Below the pieces are notes generated by a model. That model searched no databases and was not told where the DNA came from. It saw only the letters and a program-made list of their open reading frames with translations. A stretch of 28,723 nt of DNA from Rhodoferax sp. UBA5149 (GTDB lineage: Bacteria; Pseudomonadota; Gammaproteobacteria; Burkholderiales; Burkholderiaceae_C), in contig NZ_DHXT01000167.1 in NCBI RefSeq assembly GCF_002413825.1, positions 1 to 28,723 of the forward strand, written 5' to 3'. Within the stretch, counting starts at the first letter, position 1; every line of letters begins with the position of its first letter. This document shows positions 16,505 through 24,719 of the stretch, one piece after another. The position numbers and the translations under genes were made by a program.

Positions 16505-16962
16505 CCTATTTTTCTCCTGAATGAGAGGCCCGCGACGGGTTGCGGGCGAGACTGGGCGCATTCTGAAAACGCTGTGGCAGCGTCGCCAGCTTGGCTCACT
16601 ATTTCTTCACGCTGAGTCATTCGACTGTGTTCTGTGTAGTGGTTTGATAACACTTCCTCCTCATCAGTCTCCTGATGTCACGCAGATCTTCCAGCATAAA
16701 CCAGAGTGTGCTGTTTGTATGTATCGGGATGCTGGCGAAATGTGACACCTTGTAAGAGACTAAAAACACCGTCTCCTAAAAACATCGTCTCTTTTGTCAG
16801 CCGTTCAACTTGCGCTGAATAGGTACCGCCACAACTGAAGCTCGGCCGTCAAAGTTCATGCTTTCAAGACCCAGCAACGAGCGCGCGTCATCCGTCCCCC
16901 CTCGCGACGAAAAGCCTGACCCATGCGGCCAGACCCAACGCGGGAAGAATGGCGATGGCAAT
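16505..16962. other. 458-bp intergenic region with hairpins and a short tandem repeat
   Basis: No convincing gene is seen. The region has a hairpin at 16569-16583 (ACGCTG, TGG, CAGCGT) upstream of the membrane-protein gene and another at 16662-16677 (CATCAG, TCTC, CTGATG). It also has the tandem repeat at 16760-16791 listed separately. The last part (16888-16962) is in frame with the crystallin gene beyond its stop and would encode a hydrophobic tail if read through. Confidence 0.5.
16760..16791. repeat. Two tandem 16-bp repeats
   Basis: CTAAAAACACCGTCTC (16760-16775) is followed directly by CTAAAAACATCGTCTC (16776-16791), differing at one base. AGAGAC (16755-16760) pairs with GTCTC/GTCTCT in each unit, so alternative hairpins are possible. 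On the minus strand each GAGACG is followed by a T-run (GTTTTTAG), reminiscent of a terminator downstream of the crystallin gene at 16963. Confidence 0.55.
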
Positions 16963-18072
16963 TTAGTGCCGGGGCTCGCCCTGCTCGTTGACGGTCACTG
17001 TGGGTCCTGGGGGTGTGGTCATCTGAATGCGATGCTCCTGGCCCCGGAAGTTGTAGGTGACATCCCAATATTGGGGCCGCGCCTGGCTCGGTACGCTTTC
17101 ACAGCGCTGGACGTCCTGGGTGGCCGTCTGTTGCGTGCCGCCATCGCGCCCGATATTGGCGCCTACCGCAGCCCCGGCGACAACGCCGCCAGCGGTGGCA
17201 AGGTCCTTGCCGGTGCCGCCGCCGACCTGGTGACCGAGAATGCCGCCAATGATGGCGCCGGCGATGGCCCCGGGAACGTTGGCATTGTTTCGATCCTGGG
17301 CCACTTGCTCACGCTCGACCCAGCAACGGTGCTCGGGCGACCCGAGCACCGCGCGCACTGACGTGACGTTCACCTCGTGAAGCCGCTCGCCGTTGCGCCG
17401 ACGGTAGTCGGGGGCGGCAAGCGGAGCGGGCGGATTGCGCGGGTCTTCGATGCGCGCGTTCCGATTGACGGCCCGCACCGATGAAATGCGGTCGTTCAAG
17501 CCCATCGTGGCCAGGGATGGATAGCGCCCCGGCCGCAAGACGACGCAGCGACCGCTGAACCGGACGTCTTCACAAACCTCCCACGGCTCACCCACCACCT
17601 CGACCGCCGAGGCGCGGTCATTGAAGCCATAGCGTCGGAAGTTTTCGACCGGCCTGTCGGTGGTGAAAGACCGGCCGCCAAAACCTTCACGTTCGTAAAA
17701 GGTGACCTGTGGGGCCACCGGCGCGGGCGCATAGCGCTGGTCATTCACGCGTGCGTCCCGGTTCATGGCCCGCACCGATGAAATGCGGTTGTTCAAGCCC
17801 ATCGTGGCCAGGGATGGATAGCGGCCCGGACGCAAGACGACACAGCGGCCGCTGAACCGAAGGTCTTCGCACACCTCCCACGGTCCACTGACTACCTCGG
17901 CCGACGAGGCGCGGTCATTGAAGCCATAGCGCCCGAAGTCAGCGACCGGTCGCTCCGTGGTGAAAGACCGGCCTTGAAAGCCGTCCTGTTCGTAAAAGGT
18001 GACCTGTGCGGCCACCTGCGAGGCAATCGCCACCGCGGCCACCGCGATCGCGTTTTTTAAGAGTGCATTCAT
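16963..18072 (-). CDS. Exported double beta/gamma-crystallin and glycine-zipper protein
   Basis: The 369-residue protein starts at the ATG at 18072 (AGGAA about 7 nt upstream) with a signal peptide ending near residue 23 (ASQVAAQ). Two nearly identical beta/gamma-crystallin domains follow at about 24-103 and 123-203. Each runs from VTFYE to RISSVRA and includes the shared segments GRSFTT, RYGFNDRAS and CVVLRPGRYPSLATMG. Such domains often bind calcium or add stability. After a linker comes a glycine-zipper region (about 266-308, GAIAGAIIGGILGHQVGGG), as in outer-membrane-associated 2TM glycine-zipper proteins, and a C-terminal part ending in VNEQGEPRH. A cell-envelope stress or structural role is likely but inferred. 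A palindromic motif shared with the gene at 13223 lies upstream. Confidence 0.88.
   Translation of the reverse strand: MNALLKNAIAVAAVAIASQVAAQVTFYEQDGFQGRSFTTERPVADFGRYGFNDRASSAEVVSGPWEVCEDLRFSGRCVVLRPGRYPSLATMGLNNRISSVRAMNRDARVNDQRYAPAPVAPQVTFYEREGFGGRSFTTDRPVENFRRYGFNDRASAVEVVGEPWEVCEDVRFSGRCVVLRPGRYPSLATMGLNDRISSVRAVNRNARIEDPRNPPAPLAAPDYRRRNGERLHEVNVTSVRAVLGSPEHRCWVEREQVAQDRNNANVPGAIAGAIIGGILGHQVGGGTGKDLATAGGVVAGAAVGANIGRDGGTQQTATQDVQRCESVPSQARPQYWDVTYNFRGQEHRIQMTTPPGPTVTVNEQGEPRH
17464..18003 (-). repeat. Intragenic tandem duplication encoding two crystallin domains
   Basis: Two segments offset by 297 nt (18003-17764 and 17706-17464) encode the two beta/gamma-crystallin domains. They remain close at the DNA level: a stretch beginning TTCAAGCCCATCGTGGCC is identical in both. 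This indicates recent duplication or gene conversion within the gene. Confidence 0.8.
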
Positions 18073-18184
18073 TGATAGTTCCTGTAGAAAATTGTGGCGG
18101 GCGGTCAACCCCACCGTGCCGATACTGGCGTCCAACACAGCCAGGCAACATGATCTTCACTGTCGCGCCTGGTCGAGTTGGCGT

Positions 18185-18201
18185 CTGTGCGGTGTCGTAC
18201 A
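18185..18201 (-). promoter_or_regulatory. Second copy of the TGTxCGAxACCGCACAG motif
   Basis: On the minus strand the sequence reads TGTACGACACCGCACAG, identical at 15 of 17 positions to the motif at 13150-13166. It lies about 113 bp upstream of the crystallin gene start, in the same orientation relative to its gene as the first copy. One arm has a mismatch, so this copy is an imperfect palindrome. Confidence 0.45.
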
Positions 18202-18297
18202 CAGCGAGAGGTTCATTGGTCGTTTGAAGCGAAACCTTGGCCAGGGTCTAGACGATGGGGTGCTGGCCATTCATATAGGATGGCGGTGCGCGTGCAA

Positions 18298-18528
18298 TCA
18301 GCGCATTGAAACAGAAGTAGGGTTTGCCTCACCTGCGACTCGAATATTGCCCACCCACTGGCATAGAAAATGGCTGCAACGATAGCGGTGGACCTGTTTA
18401 AACAGACTCAACAGGCGATCAACGAGACGGCGAGGTGTCCGGATCACGGCTCCTTGACATTGCGGGCAGCGGTGTTTTCTGACACCCACGTCGCCTGTCA
18501 TTTCTGCACTGAACGCGCGAAGTTCCAT
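18298..18528 (-). CDS. Small zinc-ribbon protein
   Basis: The 76-residue product has RCPQC (Cys21, Cys24) and, after a basic helix (RRLVDRLLSLFKQVHRYR), Cys51 and Cys56. This forms a likely four-cysteine zinc site. I recall this layout (CPxC, then VDRLLSLF, then RYRC) from small uncharacterised Betaproteobacteria proteins. The start is uncertain: ATG at 18528 and ATG at 18558 are both possible and neither has a strong ribosome binding site. A role in nucleic acid or protein binding is plausible, but nothing in the context tests it. Confidence 0.65.
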   Translation of the reverse strand: MELRAFSAEMTGDVGVRKHRCPQCQGAVIRTPRRLVDRLLSLFKQVHRYRCSHFLCQWVGNIRVAGEANPTSVSMR

Positions 18529-18913
18529 ATCTGAGTCCCGTCGATAAACATGTTTCATCCTGCAACGGACGATAGGTGGAAATTCCACGTAACTCCGTTC
18601 GCTGGCGCACATAGGCCGCCCCGACCTTGATGGCCGGACTATCAAGAGAGTCAAGGCTGTACGTGATTAATTTATCTGAAGCCGGTGCGGACCTGAATTC
18701 GAACGATCCCATGGTCTCGGGGACATCCAGTCCAGCAAAGATTTCTCGTCGCGCGTTGAGGTTTCGCAAAGCTGCTGGTCAGATCGAGAACAGAATTTCA
18801 CTTTGTCTCGATATGGAACGAGTGCAGCCAGATAAACAAGCTATTCGGCGCGGTATGTGGTCAGCCAGATGGTCACCGGTTGGTGCTCAACTAACTTCGG
18901 GAAAGGAATCGCC
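18529..18913. other. 385-bp intergenic region, no clear feature
   Basis: This stretch separates the divergent zinc-ribbon and lipoprotein genes and should hold both promoters. I see no convincing promoter, repeat or extra gene. The short overlapping frames here have no recognisable product. Confidence 0.5.
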
Positions 18914-19333
18914 ATGAAACAACTTTTATCAAAGTTTGGTGTCGTCTTTGCTTTGGCCGCTAGCTGCGTTTCCTGCGACAAGATCAAGCCGCCGTTACCT
19001 GAACTGCAGAAGCCTCCCACGGTGTCAAGTCAGCCGGTCCCGCAGACGGGGGAGCGCGAAGTATTCTCCCAAACCGCTCAAAAAGAGATTGATGACCTGC
19101 GGGGCGTGATTTCTGAATTTCGGACGAAGGCCGAGGCGGCCAACCTTCAGACCAAGGCCAAGCTTCACGAAGAAGTTGAAGAGCTTGACGCAGATTTACG
19201 TGAAACCCAACAGCGTCTGGTGGAGCTGAAGTCCGCCACGGTCGAGTCCTGGAATCAAGTGAAAGAGTCGTTCAGCAGTTCACTGGGAAAGTTAAAGAAC
19301 CGGGTCGACAGTTTTCGCAGAAGCGCGGCGTGA
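18914..19333 (+). CDS. Coiled-coil lipoprotein of unknown function
   Basis: The 139-residue product starts at the ATG at 18914 with AAAGGA about 7 nt upstream. A lipoprotein signal sequence (VVFALAASCVSCDK) offers Cys18 or Cys21 as the lipidated residue. A short proline-rich linker follows (PPLPELQKPP). From about residue 45 to 135 the protein is highly charged and helical, with heptad-like patterning (KLHEEVEELDADLRETQQRL), so a coiled coil is likely. I recall similar lipoproteins in Burkholderiales, without known function. It should sit in the periplasm anchored to a membrane. It converges with the alcohol dehydrogenase gene, with a 192-bp gap in which I see no clear feature. Confidence 0.82.
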   Translation: MKQLLSKFGVVFALAASCVSCDKIKPPLPELQKPPTVSSQPVPQTGEREVFSQTAQKEIDDLRGVISEFRTKAEAANLQTKAKLHEEVEELDADLRETQQRLVELKSATVESWNQVKESFSSSLGKLKNRVDSFRRSAA

Positions 19334-19525
19334 CGGAGGTGAGTTGGGACGTTGGCTTCAGGCGCGCGCGTCCTTGCATTTTCCCAACCGCGCGCTGATG
19401 ATTTTGTGGGAACCCAATTAACGGGTGAGCGCATGGATTTCGAGCGACCGCGGACAAAAAAGCAGCAAAACGCCATACTGTCCAGGGCCATGGATCATTG
19501 TTTTGGTCGAAGGCGGCTCTGACCG

Positions 19526-20515
19526 TCAGGGCGCCAACACGGCAGCGCCGTCAATCATCCCGGCCCGCAGTGCGGCGATGGCCTCGTTGGCCTGTGCCAA
19601 CGCAAAAGGCTGCACATGCGTCGTGACCGGGTACCGTTCAATAAGGGAGAAAAACGCGTCGCCATCTGCCCGGGTTAGATTGGCGACCGAGCGGACACTG
19701 CGCTCGCCCCACAGCAGGGCATATTCAAACGACGGGATGTCACTCATGTGAATGCCTGCGCACACGACGACACCGCCCTTTCGGGTGGCGCGCAGGGCGG
19801 CGGGCACCAGTGACCCCACTGGCGCAAAAATCAATGCCGCGTCCAGTTCGGCGTTGGGCCGGGTGTCGGACGTGCCTGCCCAACAGGCCCCCAACCCAAG
19901 GGCAAAACGCTGGCCTTGCTGATCGCCCGGACGCACAAACGCATAGACCTGCTGCCCTTGAGCCACGGCGATCTGACAAATGATGTGCGCTGCCGCCCCA
20001 AACCCGTAAAGTCCCAAGCGCATGGCGCCCGTCACACCAGACAGCCGGTACGCCCGGTAGCCGATCAAGCCGGCGCACAGCAAAGGTGCCGCGTGCAGGT
20101 CGTCATACCGTTCAGGCAGGGCAAAACAGAAGCGTTCATCGGCCACGGCGTACTCTGCAAAACCACCGTTACGGTCATAACCGGTAAAGACCGGTGTGTC
20201 GCACAGGTTCTCCTTGCGTTCTTCGCAATAAAGGCAATGGCCGCAGGTGCCGCCAAGCCAGGGAATACCAACGCGGTCGCCCAACTGAAATCGGGCTGCA
20301 AGACGCCCCGCGGCAACCACACGTCCCACCACCTCATGCCCCGGAACGATGCCAGGCTGCCTGAGCGGAAGATCGCCATCGACAATGTGCAAGTCGGTCC
20401 GGCAGACGCCGCACGCGAGCACCTTGATGCGTATCTCGTGCTCGCCCGGTTCGGGTAGGGGTAGTTCGGACAGGACCAAGGGTTGTCCCGGCGCGTTCAG
20501 TGTCATGGCCAACAT
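19526..20515 (-). CDS. Zinc-dependent alcohol dehydrogenase family protein
   Basis: The 329-residue enzyme has the medium-chain dehydrogenase layout. Catalytic zinc ligands are likely Cys38 in CGVCRTD, His60-Glu61 in PGHE and Cys147 in PLLCAG. Cys91, Cys94, Cys97 and Cys105 (CGHCLYCEERKENLC) form the structural zinc site. A Rossmann nucleotide-binding stretch lies near 168-177 (GLYGFGAAAH). The protein should oxidise an alcohol or reduce an aldehyde with NAD(P); the substrate cannot be told from sequence. I chose the ATG at 20515 because GGAG lies 8 nt upstream, although a second ATG occurs three codons later. It is monocistronic and divergent from the gene at 20981. Confidence 0.93.
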   Translation of the reverse strand: MLAMTLNAPGQPLVLSELPLPEPGEHEIRIKVLACGVCRTDLHIVDGDLPLRQPGIVPGHEVVGRVVAAGRLAARFQLGDRVGIPWLGGTCGHCLYCEERKENLCDTPVFTGYDRNGGFAEYAVADERFCFALPERYDDLHAAPLLCAGLIGYRAYRLSGVTGAMRLGLYGFGAAAHIICQIAVAQGQQVYAFVRPGDQQGQRFALGLGACWAGTSDTRPNAELDAALIFAPVGSLVPAALRATRKGGVVVCAGIHMSDIPSFEYALLWGERSVRSVANLTRADGDAFFSLIERYPVTTHVQPFALAQANEAIAALRAGMIDGAAVLAP

Positions 20516-20980
20516 ACAGCGAACTCCAGTTCTGACGTACTGACACAGCAGCCAAGGTTTCCGGCCTGTTTCAAGGATTCCAGCATGGTTATTTCTCTTG
20601 AAAAACGGTGTTGATCCAGTGCGTTGTCATGATTTTTGGCGCACATTGCGTTGCCCTTCAGACGGCGGAGGCCGCTGGACGACCTCACTCTATGACGCCC
20701 GGTTATCAGAAGCTTGATATTTCACAAGTTCCATGCAGGGGAGAAGCCTACGGTGGCGGCGTCTTTTGCCGACGCACAAGCGATGTATTTGATTGATAAA
20801 ACGCAATTCACTGACTGGCCAAGCGCTCAAAGTAACACTGTTCTGCCGAGAGGATTTTCATTGTCGATCGTTGACCGCCACAAGTGGTTTGAAACTGTGA
20901 GATCGGCCACACCCTGATCTATGACGGCAAGGTGAATTGGAGCCGCCTCCGGGGCAGCGCAAGATCGAAGGAGGGCGAAG
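20516..20980. other. 465-bp intergenic region, no supported gene
   Basis: The region lies between the divergent dehydrogenase gene and the exported-protein gene at 20981. A 67-codon frame from a TTG at 20714 to 20917 has no recognisable product and no good ribosome binding site. TGTG and CACA (within 20896-20913) form a weak inverted repeat near 20981. I see no clear promoter. Confidence 0.5.
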
Positions 20981-21454
20981 ATGAATGCTGAATTAAAGCG
21001 CCATCACCGAAGCCAAATTGCCGTCGGCGCGTGGGCCGTGGCGTTTGCCGTATTGACCCTGAGCCCCGCAGCACTGGCGCAACGGGAGCGCAGAACGGTG
21101 CGACCTCAGTGGCACGGTGACATTGCACGCTTTCATGAACACGACTGGGGTGTCTGGCGCGGTGGTCGCTGGGCTCACTCCCGCCATGACGGTCGCCTGG
21201 GTTGGTGGTGGGTGGTGGGCGCCAGTTGGTACTTTTATCCGGCGCCGGTGTATCCCTACCCGAATCCGTGGGAGCCGCCGCCGGTCGTCTTGGTGACGCC
21301 GCCCGTGGGTGTCGTGCCGCCGGCACCTCCGACCCAATATTGGTATTACTGTGAAGCCTCGCGCGCTTACTATCCCTACGTTCCAACCTGCCCCGGTGGC
21401 TGGCAGCAGGTCTTGGCCACGCCAAGCGATGGCTCGCCGATACCGTCGAAATAA
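20981..21454 (+). CDS. Exported aromatic- and proline-rich protein of unknown function
   Basis: The 157-residue product has a signal peptide (cleavage near AALAQ, residues 31-34). Next is a His/Trp-rich segment (WHGDIARFHEHDWGVWRGGRW, residues 44-64), a tryptophan cluster (GWWWVVGASWYFYP) and a Pro/Val-rich stretch. A C-terminal part (YWYYCEASRAYYPYVPTC, then PGGWQQV) has two cysteines that may pair. I recall this pattern from Comamonadaceae exported proteins; the function is not known. AAGGAGGG ends 5 nt before the ATG. It appears to be the first gene of an operon with the glycine-zipper lipoprotein gene, whose ribosome binding site overlaps this stop codon. Confidence 0.85.
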   Translation: MNAELKRHHRSQIAVGAWAVAFAVLTLSPAALAQRERRTVRPQWHGDIARFHEHDWGVWRGGRWAHSRHDGRLGWWWVVGASWYFYPAPVYPYPNPWEPPPVVLVTPPVGVVPPAPPTQYWYYCEASRAYYPYVPTCPGGWQQVLATPSDGSPIPSK

Positions 21455-21463
21455 GGAGTCATG

Positions 21464-21994
21464 ATGTTTATCGCCCATCGCCTTCTCCGTGACGCGTCTG
21501 TGAACCTGCGGCTTGCGTTCCTCTTCTCCGCAAGCATCACCTCACTGTTCTTGGCCAGCTGTGCCGAGATGCCCAGCGGGCCCTCCGTTGCCGTGATGCC
21601 GGGCCCGAATAAACCGTTCGATGTCTTTATGGAAGAAGACCAATTGTGCCGCGGTTGGGCGGCGCATTCGATCGGACTGGCGGGCCATGATGCCGCTGCC
21701 GAACGGCTGCTCGCATCAACGATCACGGGTGCCGCAATAGGCGCGCTTGCCGGCGCCGCCGTGGGCGGCCACCGCAATGTTGGTGCGGGCGCGGCGATGG
21801 GTACTGTGGTTGGGGTCACGGCAGGGGCGAATCAGAGTGCCGTCACGGCCGGGAGCGCGCAACGTCGCTACGACATTGCGTACCAGCAATGCATGTACTC
21901 GAAAGGGAACTTCGTGCCGACCTACGGTTACGGCGTCTCCCGCTATCCAGCGCCATCGTTGGCCACGCCACCACCGCCGCCTATGCCAAGGTAG
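21464..21994 (+). CDS. Glycine-zipper lipoprotein
   Basis: The 176-residue product starts at the second of two adjacent ATGs (21464), because AAGGAG (21453-21458) is only 2 nt from the first at 21461 but 5 nt from the second. A lipobox (SLFLASC) makes Cys33 the likely lipidated residue. A glycine-zipper region (about 88-123, GAAIGALAGAAVGGHRNVG) follows, like those in YMGG/Rickettsia 17-kDa-type envelope proteins. The tail is rich in Pro and Tyr. The ribosome binding site overlaps the upstream stop codon, so the two genes are probably translationally coupled. An outer-membrane role is likely by family. Confidence 0.85.
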   Translation: MFIAHRLLRDASVNLRLAFLFSASITSLFLASCAEMPSGPSVAVMPGPNKPFDVFMEEDQLCRGWAAHSIGLAGHDAAAERLLASTITGAAIGALAGAAVGGHRNVGAGAAMGTVVGVTAGANQSAVTAGSAQRRYDIAYQQCMYSKGNFVPTYGYGVSRYPAPSLATPPPPPMPR

Positions 21995-22086
21995 CGCAAC
22001 GTCAAAGATTGTTTTCAGTCTGCCGCTGTGGCTTGGCAGGTGAACGTGGCTCTATTTTCGAATTTCGGACTTTATACGGAGGTCCT

Positions 22087-22563
22087 ATGCGACGCACGAC
22101 CCGATTTGTTCTGAACGGCCGCCCTATCGCGCTTGACACCGACGACGAACGTGTGCTCCTGTGGGTTTTGCGCACGGATCTGGCGCTCACAGGCTCAAAG
22201 TACGGCTGCGGTGAAGGACTGTGCGGCGCCTGTACCGTGACCGTCGGCGGCAAGGCTGTACGTTCTTGCAACACGTCTCTCAAGAGCGTAGCCGGCAAGG
22301 AAGTCGTCACCATCGAGGGGCTGGGCCGTGACGGAAAACTGCATCCACTGCAGCAAGCCTTTATCGACCACGGCGCGCTGCAATGCGGCTACTGCACGCC
22401 CGGAATGCTGCTGGACGCGTCTGCGTTCCTGCGCGAAAATCCGCAACCTTCACGTGGCGCCATTGTCGCCCGCATGGACCACAACCTGTGCCGCTGCGGA
22501 GCTCACCAGAGGATTGTCGAAGCGATTGAATTCGCAGCCCGTCAAATGGGAGGTCGATCATGA
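22087..22563 (+). CDS. [2Fe-2S] subunit of a xanthine-oxidase-family molybdenum hydroxylase
   Basis: The 158-residue electron-transfer subunit carries the two cluster sites of this family. The plant-ferredoxin-like cluster uses Cys41, Cys46, Cys49 and Cys61 (GCGEGLCGACT and SC). The second, helical cluster uses Cys100, Cys103, Cys135 and Cys137 (QCGYC and LCRC). It resembles IorA-type subunits of isoquinoline 1-oxidoreductase and related aldehyde dehydrogenases. GGAGGT (22078-22083) lies 3 nt before the ATG at 22087; a longer frame back to 21889 has no support. It has no signal peptide, so it probably crosses the membrane bound to its Tat-signal partner. The last four bases overlap the next gene (ATGA), showing tight coupling. 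Confidence 0.94.
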   Translation: MRRTTRFVLNGRPIALDTDDERVLLWVLRTDLALTGSKYGCGEGLCGACTVTVGGKAVRSCNTSLKSVAGKEVVTIEGLGRDGKLHPLQQAFIDHGALQCGYCTPGMLLDASAFLRENPQPSRGAIVARMDHNLCRCGAHQRIVEAIEFAARQMGGRS

Positions 22564-24719
22564 GCGCGTCTGCCGGTGTGCGCCGCCGCAGTTTTTTCAA
22601 ACTGCTGGGAGGCGGAATTGTCATGTTCGTTGACCTGGGCCCCTTGGCGGCCTTCGCGCAAGATGCCACTCGCCTCTATCCGGAGGATTTCAATGCCTAT
22701 CTGGTGATCGGCGAGAACGGTCGTGTCACCGTTTTTTCCGGCAAGATCGAGATGGGTCAAGGCGTGTTGACCTCCCAGGCGCAAATGGTGGCCGAGGAGT
22801 TGGGCGTTGAACTCGCGGCGATTGACATGGTTCTGGGCGACACCGACCAATGCCCTTGGGACATGGGGACGTTCGGCTCCCTGACCACCCGCATGTTCGG
22901 GCCCGCACTGCGCGCGGCAGCAGCCAAGGCTCGTGTCGCCTTGATGACGCTGGCTGCCAGGAAGCTTGGTGTTCCGGAGGAACAACTTGTGCTGAAGGAC
23001 GGCGTAGTGTCTGTCGTCAACGAGCCGAACCGAAACGTTAGCTACGGCGAGCTTTCCAGGGGAGCGCGAATCGCGCAAGTGGTGGACCAGAAAGCTGTTT
23101 TGCGGGCCGCCTCCGAATTCCGGGTGATGGGTGGTTCGCCGCAGCGGCTCGATGCCCTTGAGAAAGTAACGGGGGCGGCGAAATACGCGGCCGACATCAG
23201 GCTCCCCGGCATGCTCTACGCGCGGATCCTGCGTCCGCCGATGCATGGCGCGACACTGACACGGCTCGACACGTCGGGCGCGGAGAAGTTGCCCGGGATC
23301 ACGCTTGTCAGGCGTGGCGACCTGGTCGCCGTGTTGCACGCCGATCCGCAAGCCGCGGACGTCGCGCTCGGGCGCCTCGCAGCGGACTGGCGCCGACCCG
23401 AGGCGAAGGTGGACCCAGAAAGCATTTTTGATCACATCGTCAAGCACTCTGGCGAGCCAGGAAATTTGGTGAATCGAGGCGATCTTGCCGCAGCGCGGGC
23501 CGGTGCCGCGCGTTTGTTCGAGACGACGTACCAGAAGGGGTATGTCGCACACGCAGCCATCGAGCCGCACGCCGCAGTGGCTGAAATCAAGGGCGGCAAA
23601 GCCACGGTCTGGGCGTCGACGCAAACGCCGTTTCCGACGCGGGACCGGCTCGCAAAGATTCTCGGACTCGACCCGAAGAACGTGCGCGTGATGACGCCGT
23701 TCCTCGGCGGCGGGTTTGGCGGCAAGAGTGCGGACGGTCAGGCCGTTGAAGCGGCACGGCTGGCACACATCACCGGCAAACCCGTGCAAGTGGCCTGGAG
23801 CCGCTCGGAGGAGTTTTTCAACGATACTTTCGATCCCGCTGCGGTCGTCAAAATTGTCTCGGGCCTGGATCGGGATGGAAGAATCTCGTTTTGGGACTAT
23901 TCGGTCTACGCTGCCGGGGACCGTGGCGCCAGTACTTTCTACGATATTCCGAACGCCCAGATTCGTTTGGCCGGGCGCACAGCGTACGATCCGACGGCTG
24001 CGGGGGCAAGCGTTCATCCGTTTGCCGTCGGGCCGTGGCGGGCGCCGGGCGCCAACATGAACGTGTTTGCCACCGAGTCACAAATTGACATCATGGCCGC
24101 AGCGGCTGCAGCGGACCCGCTGGCGTTCCGTCTTCGACATCTCACGGATGCCAGGATGCGCAGAGTCCTGCAGGCCGCCGCCGCTGCTTTTGGCTGGAAG
24201 GCGGCCGCTGCGCCGAGTGGCAGAGGTGTCGGGCTGGCGTGCAGCATGGACGCCGGGACCTACGTCGCGACGATGGCCGAGGTGAAGGTGGATTCGGTGA
24301 CCGGAAAAGTGAAAGTGCTGCGGATTGTTTGCGCACAGGACATGGGGATCGTCGTGAATCCCGACGGCGCGAAGATGCAAATCGAAGGCGGTATCACCAT
24401 GGGGCTCGGTTACGTATTGAGCGAGGAGCTTCGGTTCAGCGGCGGCGAGATTCTTGACCGAAACTTCGACACCTACGATATCCCACGCTTCTCCTGGGTT
24501 CCTCGAATCGAGACCGTGCTCGTCAAGAACGACAATCTGGCGCCGCAGGGCGGTGGGGAACCGTCGATCACCACGACCGGAGCGGTGATCGCCAATGCGG
24601 TATTTGACGCCACCGGGGCGCGCATGTTCCGCCTGCCGATGCGTGCGGAGCGCGTTCGTCAGGCGATCTTGGGGGCATCCCTTGAGCACACGCGACGACC
24701 TGCTGCAGGCTTCGATTGA
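22560..24719 (+). CDS. Tat-exported molybdopterin subunit, IorB/aldehyde-oxidase type
   Basis: The 719-residue catalytic subunit binds molybdopterin cytosine dinucleotide, as is usual for the family. A twin-arginine signal (RRRSFFKLLGGG, residues 8-19) precedes a hydrophobic stretch ending at AFAQ. Marks of the fold include GKIEMGQGVLTS (about 61-72), GGGFGGK (383-389), WRAPGANMN and QGGGEPSI, whose Glu667 is the likely base that activates water. The reaction is probably hydroxylation of an aldehyde or N-heterocycle; the substrate is unknown. Its start overlaps the FeS subunit stop and its stop overlaps the next gene's TTG start. No cytochrome subunit or XdhC-type maturation gene is in the window, so the electron acceptor and maturation factor must lie elsewhere. 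Confidence 0.93.
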   Translation: MSASAGVRRRSFFKLLGGGIVMFVDLGPLAAFAQDATRLYPEDFNAYLVIGENGRVTVFSGKIEMGQGVLTSQAQMVAEELGVELAAIDMVLGDTDQCPWDMGTFGSLTTRMFGPALRAAAAKARVALMTLAARKLGVPEEQLVLKDGVVSVVNEPNRNVSYGELSRGARIAQVVDQKAVLRAASEFRVMGGSPQRLDALEKVTGAAKYAADIRLPGMLYARILRPPMHGATLTRLDTSGAEKLPGITLVRRGDLVAVLHADPQAADVALGRLAADWRRPEAKVDPESIFDHIVKHSGEPGNLVNRGDLAAARAGAARLFETTYQKGYVAHAAIEPHAAVAEIKGGKATVWASTQTPFPTRDRLAKILGLDPKNVRVMTPFLGGGFGGKSADGQAVEAARLAHITGKPVQVAWSRSEEFFNDTFDPAAVVKIVSGLDRDGRISFWDYSVYAAGDRGASTFYDIPNAQIRLAGRTAYDPTAAGASVHPFAVGPWRAPGANMNVFATESQIDIMAAAAAADPLAFRLRHLTDARMRRVLQAAAAAFGWKAAAAPSGRGVGLACSMDAGTYVATMAEVKVDSVTGKVKVLRIVCAQDMGIVVNPDGAKMQIEGGITMGLGYVLSEELRFSGGEILDRNFDTYDIPRFSWVPRIETVLVKNDNLAPQGGGEPSITTTGAVIANAVFDATGARMFRLPMRAERVRQAILGASLEHTRRPAAGFD

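Noticed and set aside
16760..16791. CRISPR-like repeat
   Set aside because: The two units are directly adjacent with no spacer between them and no cas gene nearby.
18627..18917. 96-codon plus-strand frame upstream of the lipoprotein gene
   Set aside because: It overlaps the lipoprotein start and has no motif; the lipoprotein ATG with its own ribosome binding site is better.
20714..20917. Small frame before the exported-protein gene
   Set aside because: TTG start, no good ribosome binding site, no recognisable product; too little to call a gene or a remnant.
22542..24017. A 491-codon minus-strand frame over the molybdoenzyme
   Set aside because: Antisense shadow of a well-supported gene, with no motif and no ribosome binding site.
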